Shown: positions 1 through 8,094 of the stretch, piece after piece | How positions within the stretch are numbered: position 1 is the stretch's first letter | How the letters are laid out: the number at the start of each line of letters is the position of its first letter | Assembly: GCA_002025645.1 (NCBI GenBank) | Contig: CP018783.1 | Span: 2,542,001 to 2,606,000 of the forward strand | Direction of reading: 5' to 3' | DNA length: 64,000 bases | Source: Curtobacterium pusillum | Lineage (GTDB): Bacteria; Actinomycetota; Actinomycetes; Actinomycetales; Microbacteriaceae | Notes under the pieces: model-generated | Databases searched by the model: none | What the model was told of the DNA's origin: nothing | Seen by the model: only the letters and a program-made list of their open reading frames with translations | Made by a program: the position numbers and the translations under genes

Positions 1-1160
1 CCGAGCTCGGCCCGGGGGAGTCCTGGCTCGTGCAGCCGGTGCCCCTCGACGACTCGGGACGACTCTGGTCGCCCGGCATCCGTGACGGCGTCCGGCCGGG
101 CAGCGACTTCCACCAGACGGAGTACTTCGGCCCGGTGCTCGGCATCATGCGCGCCGAGACCCTCGAGCAGGCCCTCGCGATCCAGAACGGCACGGACTAC
201 GGACTGACGGCGGGCATCCACTCGCTCGACACGGACGAGGTCGCGGACTGGGTCGCCGGTGTCCAGGCCGGCAACCTGTACGTCAACCGCGGCATCACCG
301 GGGCGATCGTCCGTCGCCAGCCCTTCGGCGGCTGGAAGCGATCGGCCGTCGGCACGGGCACGAAGGCCGGCGGGTCCATGTACGTCGCGACGCTCGGCCG
401 GTGGCAGCCGATCCCGCGCACCGTGCACAAGAGCATCCAGCTGCACGGGCTGCCGCCACGGGTCACCGCGGTGATCGAGGCCGCGCGCAGCGGATTGTCG
501 TTCGAGGAGTTCGACCAGGTCCGTGCGGGCGCGCTCAGCGACGTCCGCGCGCGGGCCACGGAGTTCGGCGTCTCGCACGACCCCTCCGCGCTCGTGGTGC
601 AGCGGAACGTGCTGCGCTGGCGCCCGCAGTCCGTGATCGTGCGGCAGTCCGAGGGGGCCACGACCGGGGACCTCGTCCGTGTCCTGGCCGCCGCGACCGC
701 CGCACGGGCGCACGTTCTCCTGAGCAGTGCTCGACCGCTCCCCGGACCGCTGACGCAACTGCTCGCGTCGAGCCGCTCGCCGCTCGACGTCGTCGACCAC
801 CTGGTCGAGTCCGACGAGGAGTTCCTGCGCCGGGCGGCGTCGGGCGAGGTCTTCCGCGAGTCGTGGACGAGTGGCGAGGACGACACGCAGGACGCCCTCG
901 AGACCGTGCTCTCGCAGGGGCAGGAGCCGCCCGCGCACACGGCCTTCGGTGGCCCTGGTGCGCGCATCCGGCTGGTCGGTGGGGATCCCCTCGCACTCGA
1001 GGAAGCGCTCGGCGCGAGCGTGGACGTGGCGATCCACGACGCCCCCGTGGTCGAGGCCGGGATCATCGAGATGCTGCCGTTCCTGCGCGAGCAGTCGGTG
1101 TCGATCACAGCGCACCGGTTCGGCGACCTGGACCCCGACCTCTCGGAGCTGCATGTCTGA
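1..1160 (+). CDS. putA: Bifunctional proline dehydrogenase / P5C dehydrogenase, C-terminal part (5' end outside window)
   Basis: The reading frame is open from the window edge, so only the 3' part is present. It holds the end of the aldehyde-dehydrogenase half that oxidises glutamate-gamma-semialdehyde to glutamate with NAD+. The motif FGPVLGIMR, the NGTDYGLTAG segment and the QPFGGWKRSAVGTGTKAGG segment are typical of the P5C dehydrogenase C-terminus. About 250 further residues follow, matching the long C-terminal extension of actinobacterial PutA-type proteins. The stop overlaps the next ATG by 8 bp, which suggests co-transcription with the phosphatase. The proline dehydrogenase half is inferred from the family and is not visible here. 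Confidence 0.85.
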   Translation, partial: ELGPGESWLVQPVPLDDSGRLWSPGIRDGVRPGSDFHQTEYFGPVLGIMRAETLEQALAIQNGTDYGLTAGIHSLDTDEVADWVAGVQAGNLYVNRGITGAIVRRQPFGGWKRSAVGTGTKAGGSMYVATLGRWQPIPRTVHKSIQLHGLPPRVTAVIEAARSGLSFEEFDQVRAGALSDVRARATEFGVSHDPSALVVQRNVLRWRPQSVIVRQSEGATTGDLVRVLAAATAARAHVLLSSARPLPGPLTQLLASSRSPLDVVDHLVESDEEFLRRAASGEVFRESWTSGEDDTQDALETVLSQGQEPPAHTAFGGPGARIRLVGGDPLALEEALGASVDVAIHDAPVVEAGIIEMLPFLREQSVSITAHRFGDLDPDLSELHV

Positions 1161-1881
1161 CGACCGCACCCTGCACGCCGACGGCCTGTTCAACGGTCGC
1201 GACCTGGGCGGTCTCCCGCTGGAGGGCGGTGGGACGACCCCGACCCGTCGCGTCTTTCGGTCGGAGAGCGTCGACCGTCTGACAGTCGACGGCTGGCAGG
1301 CACTGCACGACGCCGGCATCCGGACGATCGTCGATCTGCGAGCTCCGTCCGAGACCGCGAAGGACAGCGGCGCTCGTCCGGAGTGGCTCACCACCGTGGT
1401 GATCGACCACGACGGCCTCGACGACGCCCCGTCGTTCTGGTCGGCCTACTGGGAGACCGGCCTGGTCGGTACCCCGCTGTACTACGGCCCGCACCTCGAC
1501 GAACTCCCGGAGCGGACCGGGTCCGTGCTGCAGGCGATCGCGCGCGCCGAACCGGGTGGCGTCCTGTTCCACTGCGCCGGCGGACGGGACCGCACCGGCA
1601 TCATCGCGCTCGCGCTCCTGACGATCGCGGGCGTCGAGCCCGAGGCGATCCTCGCGGACTACCTCGTCACGGTCGAGAACGCGCCGGCGCTGCTCGCCTC
1701 GATCGGCGTCCCGTCGAACGAGGCGAAGATCGAGGCCCTCTGCGCCGAGCACGGCACCACGGTCGAGGGCGCGTTCCGCGCTGCGCTCGACGGGTTCGAC
1801 GTGGTGCGGTTCGTCGAGCGGTCCGGTCTCGACGACGCCGACCTGGAGGCACTGCGCACGTTCCGCGCGGACGTCGCCTGA
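1153..1881 (+). CDS. Tyrosine/serine phosphatase, Tyr-phosphatase-3 type
   Basis: A 242-residue cytoplasmic protein with the N-terminal NGRDLGGLP motif and the P-loop HCAGGRDRTG at about residues 140-149, with Cys141 as expected nucleophile and an Arg in the loop. This layout is that of the Tyr-phosphatase-3 (MptpB/LipA-like) family, which hydrolyses phosphotyrosine, phosphoserine or phosphoinositides. The ATG at 1153 lies inside the end of putA and gives the family's usual length. Earlier in-frame starts would lie deep in putA and were rejected. The physiological substrate cannot be read from sequence, and a link to proline metabolism rests only on adjacency. Confidence 0.82.
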   Translation: MSDDRTLHADGLFNGRDLGGLPLEGGGTTPTRRVFRSESVDRLTVDGWQALHDAGIRTIVDLRAPSETAKDSGARPEWLTTVVIDHDGLDDAPSFWSAYWETGLVGTPLYYGPHLDELPERTGSVLQAIARAEPGGVLFHCAGGRDRTGIIALALLTIAGVEPEAILADYLVTVENAPALLASIGVPSNEAKIEALCAEHGTTVEGAFRAALDGFDVVRFVERSGLDDADLEALRTFRADVA

Positions 1882-1927
1882 CCGGTCGGTACTGCCCGGC
1901 AGGACACCGCGGCGCCGATCCGCTGGT

Positions 1928-2125
1928 TCAGTCCTCGGTGTCGCCGGCTTCCTCGTCCTCGACACCCGTCTCGTCCATGCGGTCGCGGAGGTGGTCGGCC
2001 ATCGCGCCGGCACCCTCGCCCGCGTGGTCCTGGTCGACCTGCTCGATGAGGCCGTGCAGCTTCTCGTGGTTCGTGGCCTCGGTGGCGCCGTCCATGACGG
2101 GCTCGGTCTGTTCGTGATCGCTCAT
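1928..2125 (-). CDS. Small acidic protein, 65 aa, unknown function
   Basis: A very acidic 65-residue protein rich in Glu, Asp and His, with no signal peptide or membrane segment. Its ATG overlaps the stop of the upstream esterase in a 4-bp ATGA junction, so it can be translated as the last gene of the iron operon. It also has its own TAGCGT hexamer 7 nt before the ATG (2133-2138), so it may be expressed alone as a leaderless message. I do not recognise the family. A metal-related role is suggested only by position and acidity. A longer in-frame extension was rejected because it lies wholly inside the esterase gene. Confidence 0.6.
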   Translation of the reverse strand: MSDHEQTEPVMDGATEATNHEKLHGLIEQVDQDHAGEGAGAMADHLRDRMDETGVEDEEAGDTED

Positions 2126-3264
2126 GTCGCGGACGCTACGCCGCCGCGCATGGGCGTCCGGCCGGTCGCGAGAGCGTCGACGAGGGCGGCGCGCCAGCAC
2201 AGGGGCTCGTGCCCGCCGGTGAACGGCGTCGCGGTCGCGTCGTGGCCGATGGCGCGGAGTCGTCCGGCGGCCGTGTCGACGTGGTGCGGGGTCGTGCCCT
2301 CGAGCGTGCCGGCGTGCAGCAGGACCCGGGTGGACGTGCCGGGCGACGGGGCGAGCTGCTCGTGGATCCAGGGTGTGGCGTCGACGGGCGGCATGTCGGC
2401 CGGGGTCCGCCCGCCGGCCGGGTGCCACCACACGGACGGGGACTGGGCGACGACGGTGCCGAAGGCCGCCGAGCGCCGTGCGGCGAGCAGGAGCGCGGTC
2501 AGACCACCGAGGCTCTGGCCGGCGAACCAGGTCCGCTCGCGATCGGCGTCGACCCCGGTGGTGGTCCGGCCCCAGGGCAGGAACGTGTCGGCCAGGAACT
2601 CCGCGTACCCGGTGTCACCGCCGAGCCGGGCGAGCCGCTCGTCCCGCGTCCCGGAGTCGAGCGCCGCGATCGCCACCGGCTCCTCGACGAACGCAGCCAG
2701 GACAGCAGGCAGGTGGAGCCGCTCGATCCACGTCCGACCGTCGGTGAGCACCAGCAGCGTCCGGGCAGCCGCGGGTGACGTCGTCCATGCCGTACCCCAC
2801 GGCGTCTCGTGGGTCGTGACGTCGACGTGGGGCCGGTGCCGGGTCGCCAGGTCGGGCAACGGGGCGTCGGGCAGCGCGAGCTCGACGGTGGCGGACGGAC
2901 GCGGACCGACCGGATCCCAGGGGCGCCCGCCGAAGTGCTCGTCCGCTGGTGCCTCGGCATCGAAGGCGCGGAAGGCGTACCCGGTGCGGAGGTCCGACGG
3001 CAGCACGAGTTCGAGCCACCAGACGTCGGTGCCGGGCACCCGGGTCATCAGCCCCGATCGCCAGTGCGACCGATCGGTGACGCGTGCGAGCCCGCAGTGC
3101 ACGGCCCGGGCTCCGTGATCGCGGCGGAGGAACGTGACGCGCGCGGAGCCCGGCTGGTCGGTCCGTTCGACGACGGGGTCGCCCGGCGGTACGGCGGCCC
3201 AGAACGCCTCGAGCGCGGTGGCGTCGGCACCGTGCAGCGCGGACAGCCGGTCGCGGAGCGTCAC
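2122..3264 (-). CDS. Enterochelin-esterase (Fes) family hydrolase, full-length type
   Basis: A 380-residue cytoplasmic alpha/beta hydrolase. The N-terminal half resembles the Fes N-terminal domain (FLRRDHGARAV, a WWLELVLPSD segment and the GYAFRAFD strand). The C-terminal half carries the nucleophile motif GQSLGGL with Ser251 and a late His in GGHEPLCW. Fes enzymes hydrolyse the trilactone backbone of ferric enterobactin-like siderophores to release iron after import. GTG at 3264 overlaps the TGA of the preceding esterase (GTGA), which fixes the start. The transporter context strongly supports a siderophore substrate; which siderophore is unknown. Confidence 0.78.
   Translation of the reverse strand: MTLRDRLSALHGADATALEAFWAAVPPGDPVVERTDQPGSARVTFLRRDHGARAVHCGLARVTDRSHWRSGLMTRVPGTDVWWLELVLPSDLRTGYAFRAFDAEAPADEHFGGRPWDPVGPRPSATVELALPDAPLPDLATRHRPHVDVTTHETPWGTAWTTSPAAARTLLVLTDGRTWIERLHLPAVLAAFVEEPVAIAALDSGTRDERLARLGGDTGYAEFLADTFLPWGRTTTGVDADRERTWFAGQSLGGLTALLLAARRSAAFGTVVAQSPSVWWHPAGGRTPADMPPVDATPWIHEQLAPSPGTSTRVLLHAGTLEGTTPHHVDTAAGRLRAIGHDATATPFTGGHEPLCWRAALVDALATGRTPMRGGVASAT
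2133..2138 (-). promoter_or_regulatory. Leaderless -10 hexamer (TAGCGT) of the small acidic protein gene
   Basis: Ends 7 nt before the ATG at 2125, inside the 3' end of the Fes gene. Confidence 0.35.
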
Positions 3265-4082
3265 CGGGCGTCGAGCTGGTCGAGGGCGTCGAAGAGCCCG
3301 TGCCGCCACCAGTCCATGTCGTGTCCGCCGTCGTAGGCCTCGAGCGTGACCGCGGCGCCGACGTCCCCGGCGATCGGCGCGAACCGTTCTGCCAGGTCGA
3401 GCATGTCGGCCTCCCCGATCCCCGCCTGCAGCACGAGTCGGCTGGCCGCACCCGACCGGGCCCTCGCGCCGAGGACCGCGCCGAGGTCACCCACCACACC
3501 CCGCGGTCGTCGTGGGGGCTCGTCGGCACGGAAGTGGAACGACCCCGACTGGACGATCGCCGTCCGAGCAACGTCCGGTCGGAGCATCGCGATGGCGGCG
3601 GCGGCGAGACCGCCGTAGCTCTGCCCGGCAACGATCCTCGGCAGGTCGAGCAGCGCCGGTTCCACGGCCGGCAGGACCTCGTCGGCGACGTGGGCGGCGA
3701 CGACCTCCGGGTGCGGGAGCAGAGCACGCCGGCGGTCCAGCGAGCCGGACGGCACCAGGACCACCGCGCGGGGCACGGCGGCTCGTTTCCAGGCGTCGTG
3801 GATGCCGTGCTCGAGCCACCGCTCACCGTCGAACAGGACGACCAGGCCCACCGGGGCGTCGGGTGCCAGCACCGTGAGGTCGTGCCCGTCCCGCTGGGGG
3901 ACGGTCGTCGCGGTGACGCGACGTCGGAGGCGGGTCGAGGGCTCCCAGACCGGGTGCCCACCCACGGTGGGCGACGTGGCGGAGCCGAGCCGTGCCTCTC
4001 CCCACCGGCACCGCCCGATCGCCGCTGGCGCGTCGACCGGGGACCGGCGGCGGGGGCCCCGCCCGGTGCCCGAGCCGCTCAT
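3261..4082 (-). CDS. Second Fes/IroE-like esterase lacking the N-terminal domain
   Basis: A 273-residue alpha/beta hydrolase with the nucleophile elbow GQSYGGL (Ser155) and a C-terminal YDGGHDMDWW segment supplying the likely catalytic His. It aligns by eye with only the catalytic half of Fes, so it is closer in shape to IroE-type esterases. The first 45 residues are basic and show no convincing signal peptide, so a cytoplasmic location is the default. ATG at 4082 overlaps the ATPase stop (ATGA) and its stop overlaps the next esterase (GTGA). Two esterases in tandem suggest stepwise hydrolysis or two siderophore types. It could act on a different ester. Confidence 0.75.
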   Translation of the reverse strand: MSGSGTGRGPRRRSPVDAPAAIGRCRWGEARLGSATSPTVGGHPVWEPSTRLRRRVTATTVPQRDGHDLTVLAPDAPVGLVVLFDGERWLEHGIHDAWKRAAVPRAVVLVPSGSLDRRRALLPHPEVVAAHVADEVLPAVEPALLDLPRIVAGQSYGGLAAAAIAMLRPDVARTAIVQSGSFHFRADEPPRRPRGVVGDLGAVLGARARSGAASRLVLQAGIGEADMLDLAERFAPIAGDVGAAVTLEAYDGGHDMDWWRHGLFDALDQLDAR

Positions 4083-4879
4083 GCGGGGACCGCCGCCCGC
4101 CCGGCCAGCGGGACCACCAGCGGTGTCCCCGTCACCGGGTCGGGGACGACGACGGAACGGAGGCCGAAGACCTCCTCCACGAGTGTCTCGGTGACGACGT
4201 CCGCGGGCGCGCCGGACGCGACCACCTCGCCGTCCCGCATCGCGACCAGGTGCGTCGCGTAGCGGCACGCTTGCGCGATGTCGTGCAGGACCGCGACGAT
4301 GGTGCGGCCGGCCTCGTGGAGTTCGCGGCAGAGTTCGAGCACCTCGATCTGGTGCGTCACGTCGAGGAACGTCGTCGGCTCGTCGAGCAGCAGCAGCCCG
4401 GTGTCCTGCGCCAGCACCGTCGCGAGCAGCACCCGCTGCCGCTGTCCGCCGGACAACTCGTCGATCCGCCGGTCCGCGAGCGCTCGGGTCCCGGTGGCGT
4501 CGAGCGCAGCATCCACCGCGCGTTCGTCGGCATCGGACCACTGTCGCAGCAGCGTCTGGTGCGGGAAGCGTCCGCGGGCGACGAGGTCCGACACCGCGAT
4601 GCCGTCCGGCACGACGACCGCCTGCGGGAGCGACGCGAGCTGCCGAGCGAACTCCTTCGCCCCGAACGACCGCACGGCACGGCCGTCGAGCGACACCGTG
4701 CCCCCGACCGGGTCGAGCAACCGTCCCAGGGCACGCAGGAGTGTGGACTTCCCGCACGCGTTCGGGCCGATGACCACGGTGAAGCCGCCGTCCGGGATCT
4801 GCACGCCGAGGTCCTCGGCGACCACCCGGTCCTGGTACGCGAGCCGGAGCCCGTCCGCGACGAGACGTGGTTGCGACAT
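4079..4879 (-). CDS. Ferric-siderophore ABC transporter, ATP-binding protein
   Basis: A 266-residue FecE/FepC-type ATPase. Walker A GPNACGKST lies at residues 38-46, the signature LSGGQRQRV begins at 142, Walker B LLLLDEP is at 162-168 and the switch His is His199 in VLHDIAQA. It powers import of ferric siderophores through the two permeases encoded upstream. The start at 4879 is 14 bp after the permease stop and has a purine-rich GGAAGGG ribosome site. Translational coupling continues into the esterase. Assignment to iron uptake rests on the whole operon; vitamin B12 or haem importers use similar ATPases. Confidence 0.88.
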   Translation of the reverse strand: MSQPRLVADGLRLAYQDRVVAEDLGVQIPDGGFTVVIGPNACGKSTLLRALGRLLDPVGGTVSLDGRAVRSFGAKEFARQLASLPQAVVVPDGIAVSDLVARGRFPHQTLLRQWSDADERAVDAALDATGTRALADRRIDELSGGQRQRVLLATVLAQDTGLLLLDEPTTFLDVTHQIEVLELCRELHEAGRTIVAVLHDIAQACRYATHLVAMRDGEVVASGAPADVVTETLVEEVFGLRSVVVPDPVTGTPLVVPLAGRAAVPA

Positions 4880-4893
4880 GGTGTTCCCTTCCA

Positions 4894-5994
4894 TCAACGC
4901 CCCCGTGAGAGGAGCCAGAGCAGGTACCCGCCGCCGAGCACCCCGGTGACGAGACCGACCGGCGCGGACAAGTCGAGCGGCAGGTACTGCGACCCGAGGT
5001 CCGCTGCGGTGAGCAGGAACGCCCCGAGTGCGGCTGAGCCGAACAGCGGGAGCGAACCCCCGCGGGTGAGTCGGAGCGCGAGTTGCGGTGCCGCCAGGGC
5101 CACGAACGAGATCGGTCCGGCCGTGGCGGTGGCGAACGCCACGAGGACGACCGCGACCGCCATCGTCCCGAGCCGCACACGGTCGACGGCGACACCGGTC
5201 TGGCGGGCCATGTCGTCCCCGAGCTCGAGCGCGCGCAGCCGGGAGCCCGCGAGGAGCAGTACCGGGACGAGCAGGACGACCGCAACCACGGTCGGCACGA
5301 CCTCCTCCCACCCGCGGGCGTTGAGGGTACCGACGAGCCAGATCTGCGCGCCGATCGCGTCGTCCCGCTGGCTGCGGGTCAGGAGCAGGTCGTTCAGGGC
5401 GTTGAGCAGTGCCCCGACGCCGATGCCCACCAGGACCAGGCGGTACCCGCCGAACGACCGGCGGCGCGTCGACAGCAGGGTCGTGACGACGGCGGTGGCG
5501 AGACCGCCGGCGACCGCGGCCGCCGCGACGACCGTCCCGGGTGCGCCGAAGCCGACGATCGCGATGATCGCGCCGGTCGCCGCGCCCGTCGTGAAGCCGA
5601 TCACGTCGGGGGAGCCGAGGGGGTTCCGCGAGATGGTCTGGAACACCGCGCCCGCGACGCCGAGGCCCGCACCGACGACGACGCCGGCGACGAACCGGGG
5701 CAGGCGGATGCCGACGAGCACACGTTCGACGGGGGCGTCACCGGTGCCGGACAGGGCGGCGAGCACGTCGGCGACGTGGATCTCGTACGTCCCGGTGGTC
5801 ATCGTCACGATCCCGACGGGGACGAGAGCGACCACGAGGACGGTCGCCACGATCGCGGCGCGGGGATGCCACCGCCAGGAGGCGCGGCCCGAGCGGGAGC
5901 GCCAGGTGCGGGTGGCGGAGCGGTCGGGTCGAGTGGTCGTTCGGTCGGCTCGCGTGGCCGGACCCGACGCGGTCCGGTCGTGCGCCGCGGTCAC
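4894..5994 (-). CDS. Iron-siderophore ABC transporter permease (FecCD family)
   Basis: A 366-residue polytopic membrane protein with the FecCD signature segments: RLPRFVAGVVVGAGLGVAGA, then QTISRNPLGSPDVIG, and the C-terminal GPISFVALAAPQLAL. About ten hydrophobic stretches are visible after a 45-residue basic cytoplasmic tail. The GTG at 5994 overlaps the stop of the other permease in a GTGA junction, which decides the start. With its neighbour it forms the channel heterodimer of a FepDG-type importer. Because both permeases belong to one family, I cannot say which is FepD-like and which FepG-like. Confidence 0.87.
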   Translation of the reverse strand: MTAAHDRTASGPATRADRTTTRPDRSATRTWRSRSGRASWRWHPRAAIVATVLVVALVPVGIVTMTTGTYEIHVADVLAALSGTGDAPVERVLVGIRLPRFVAGVVVGAGLGVAGAVFQTISRNPLGSPDVIGFTTGAATGAIIAIVGFGAPGTVVAAAAVAGGLATAVVTTLLSTRRRSFGGYRLVLVGIGVGALLNALNDLLLTRSQRDDAIGAQIWLVGTLNARGWEEVVPTVVAVVLLVPVLLLAGSRLRALELGDDMARQTGVAVDRVRLGTMAVAVVLVAFATATAGPISFVALAAPQLALRLTRGGSLPLFGSAALGAFLLTAADLGSQYLPLDLSAPVGLVTGVLGGGYLLWLLSRGR

Positions 5995-7052
5995 AGTCGG
6001 ACCAGCCGGCGCCGGCGCGCGAGCGCGATGAACACGGGAGCGCCGACGACGGCGGTGACGATCGACGCCTCCACCTCGGCCGACGGCAGGAGCACCCGCC
6101 CGAGCACGTCGGCACCGAGGACGAGGTCCGCCGCGAGCACCGCCGACAACGGCAGGATCCAGCGGTGGTCGGGCCCCGTGACCAGCCGGACGGCGAGCGG
6201 AGCGACGAGTCCGACGAACGCGAACGGTCCGGCGATCGCTGTGGCGCCGCCGGCGAGCAGCACGACGAGGACCGCGCCCGCGACGAGGACCCGCCGCGGT
6301 GCCGCGCCGACAGCACGACCGAGGTCGTCCCCGAGCGCCAGGGCGTTGAACGACGGCCCCAGCGCGATCGCGACGAGCACCGTGGGCACGACCACGATCA
6401 GCGCCGGGATGACGAGCGCGCCGTCCCGTCCCTGCACCGAGCCGACCGCCCAGTGCCGGAACGTGTCGAACACCGACGGGTAGTTGATGAGGAGCGCCTG
6501 CGTGTACGAGCCGAGCATCACGCTGAGGGCAGCCCCGGCGAGGGTCAGGCGCACCGGGTCGGCGCCGCGGCGGAACACCCCGCCGAGCGCAGCGACCGCG
6601 AGCGCCCCGACGCCGGCCCCGACGAACGCGAAGCCGAACGTGCCGAAGGTCCCGAGGACCCCGGCGGTCAGGGCGGTCCCGGTCGCGGTGAACGCCGCGG
6701 CGCCCGCGTTCACGCCGAGGATGCCGGGCTCGGCGAGCGGGTTCCGGGTGAGCGCCTGCATGATCGTCCCGGCGACGCCGAGGGCAGCGCCGGTGAGGGC
6801 GGCGAGCGTCGTCCGCGGCAGCCGGAGGTCGACGACGACACGGTGCGCGGCGTCGGTCGGGTCGAAGGCGGTGACGGCGCCGACGACGTCCGCGGGGTCG
6901 ATCGCCCTGGTGCCGGTGAACACGCTCGTGACGGCGAGGACGACGAGCAGCACGAGCCCGCCGATCGACACCAGGACCAGACCCGCGGCACGGCCCCGCC
7001 GCTGCTGCGACGGGGCCGTGCCGGTGGAGCTGGCTGCCAGGGCAGCGGTCAC
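5991..7052 (-). CDS. Iron-siderophore ABC transporter permease (FecCD family)
   Basis: A 353-residue FecCD permease with about ten transmembrane segments. Family segments are RLPRTTLAALTGAALGVAG, QALTRNPLAEPGILGVNAGA and GPFAFVGLVAPLAVRL. Its GTG start at 7052 overlaps the stop of the binding-protein gene (GTGA) and its stop overlaps the next permease GTG in the same way. This rigid coupling implies one polycistronic mRNA and a fixed stoichiometry. The protein partners with the adjacent permease, the ATPase and the lipoprotein. Confidence 0.87.
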   Translation of the reverse strand: MTAALAASSTGTAPSQQRRGRAAGLVLVSIGGLVLLVVLAVTSVFTGTRAIDPADVVGAVTAFDPTDAAHRVVVDLRLPRTTLAALTGAALGVAGTIMQALTRNPLAEPGILGVNAGAAAFTATGTALTAGVLGTFGTFGFAFVGAGVGALAVAALGGVFRRGADPVRLTLAGAALSVMLGSYTQALLINYPSVFDTFRHWAVGSVQGRDGALVIPALIVVVPTVLVAIALGPSFNALALGDDLGRAVGAAPRRVLVAGAVLVVLLAGGATAIAGPFAFVGLVAPLAVRLVTGPDHRWILPLSAVLAADLVLGADVLGRVLLPSAEVEASIVTAVVGAPVFIALARRRRLVRL

Positions 7053-8050
7053 GCGAACGCCTTCTCGACGATGTCGACGATCTCTCCGGCGCTGTAGTAG
7101 TCGATGCGGAAGGAGTCCGGGCCGAGGGCGACGACGTTGCCCGACTCGAGGGCCGGCGCAGTGCGCAGCACCGAGGTGGACTCGAGGTCATCGGTGGTCG
7201 AGTCGCCGCCGCTGATGACGAAGACCGTGTTGCCGGTGAGTGCGGTGGTCACGTCCTCGATGGACAGGAACGCGAAGTCGTTGCGGGACTGCTCACTCGT
7301 GTCGAGGTCGTCGTCCGCGCCCCGCACCGTGAAGCCGAGGGCGTCGAGCAGCTCGGCGTGCGGGCCGCCGGGCTTGGCGAACGCGGTCGTGTTCTCGGTC
7401 CCGTTCCAGACGATCGCGTTCGCGTCGCCGTCCGGCACCGTGATCTCCTTCGCGACGTCGGCGACGTGCTCGTCGAAGTCCGCGATGACCTGCTTCGCGT
7501 CCGACTCGTGGCCGGTGGCCGTCCCGAGCGCGGTGGCGAGGTCCTGCCAGCTCTCGTCGCCGTAGTCGAGGACGATCGTCGGGGCGATCCTCGACAGCGC
7601 GTCGTACTCGTCGACCGTGCTGTCGGCGCCGCTGGCGGACACGACGATGAGGTCGGGCGCGGCTGCGAGGACCGCTTCCTCGTCGAACTCGAGGTTCGGG
7701 TACAGCTCCGCGACGTCACGCTCCTTCGCGACCGAGGCCCACTGGCTGAAGTAGCCGTCGTCGTCGGTGATGTCGCTCGGGGTCGTGGTGGCCGTGGCGG
7801 TGACCGGGGCGTCGATCGCGAGCAACGACCCGGTCAGGGTGATGGACGTCGAGACTATGTTCTCCGGCTTCGCGGTGATCTCGGTCGAGCCCTTCTCGTG
7901 CGTGATCGTGCGGGGCCAGGTGCCCTGGTCGCTCGCCGTCGTCGCGGACGCGTCGTCCGGGGCGCCCGTCGACCCGGCGGCGCAGCCGGCGAGGGCGAGG
8001 GACGCGGCGACGAGCACGGCGGCAGTGGTGAGGAGGCGTGGTCGGGACAT
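7049..8050 (-). CDS. Ferric-siderophore-binding lipoprotein (FepB-like)
   Basis: A 333-residue extracytoplasmic binding protein. It has a lipoprotein signal peptide with lipobox LAGC and acylated Cys23, followed by a Ser/Thr/Ala-rich spacer. The body shows the periplasmic-binding fold typical of iron-complex receptors (segment ENIVSTSITLTGSLLAID, then a PDLIVVSASG hinge region). Membrane-anchored, it delivers the siderophore to the permeases. The ATG at 8050 is preceded by GGAGCACACC, a usable ribosome site. It is the first gene of the transporter block. The 44-bp gap to the upstream reductase gene makes read-through from the iron-controlled promoter likely. Confidence 0.85.
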   Translation of the reverse strand: MSRPRLLTTAAVLVAASLALAGCAAGSTGAPDDASATTASDQGTWPRTITHEKGSTEITAKPENIVSTSITLTGSLLAIDAPVTATATTTPSDITDDDGYFSQWASVAKERDVAELYPNLEFDEEAVLAAAPDLIVVSASGADSTVDEYDALSRIAPTIVLDYGDESWQDLATALGTATGHESDAKQVIADFDEHVADVAKEITVPDGDANAIVWNGTENTTAFAKPGGPHAELLDALGFTVRGADDDLDTSEQSRNDFAFLSIEDVTTALTGNTVFVISGGDSTTDDLESTSVLRTAPALESGNVVALGPDSFRIDYYSAGEIVDIVEKAFA

Positions 8051-8094
8051 GGGGTGGTGTGCTCCTGTGGGGGATCGGAGGGGGGGGAGGTCGG

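Noticed and set aside
3261..5285. Single 674-codon minus gene covering the second esterase and ATPase
   Set aside because: Only the last 273 codons after the ATG at 4082 resemble a hydrolase; the rest is a shifted frame over the ATPase gene.
4894..7191. 765-codon minus frame through both permease genes
   Set aside because: The upstream part is out of frame with the second permease; it is Arg/Ala-rich noise joined to the real permease at its 3' end.
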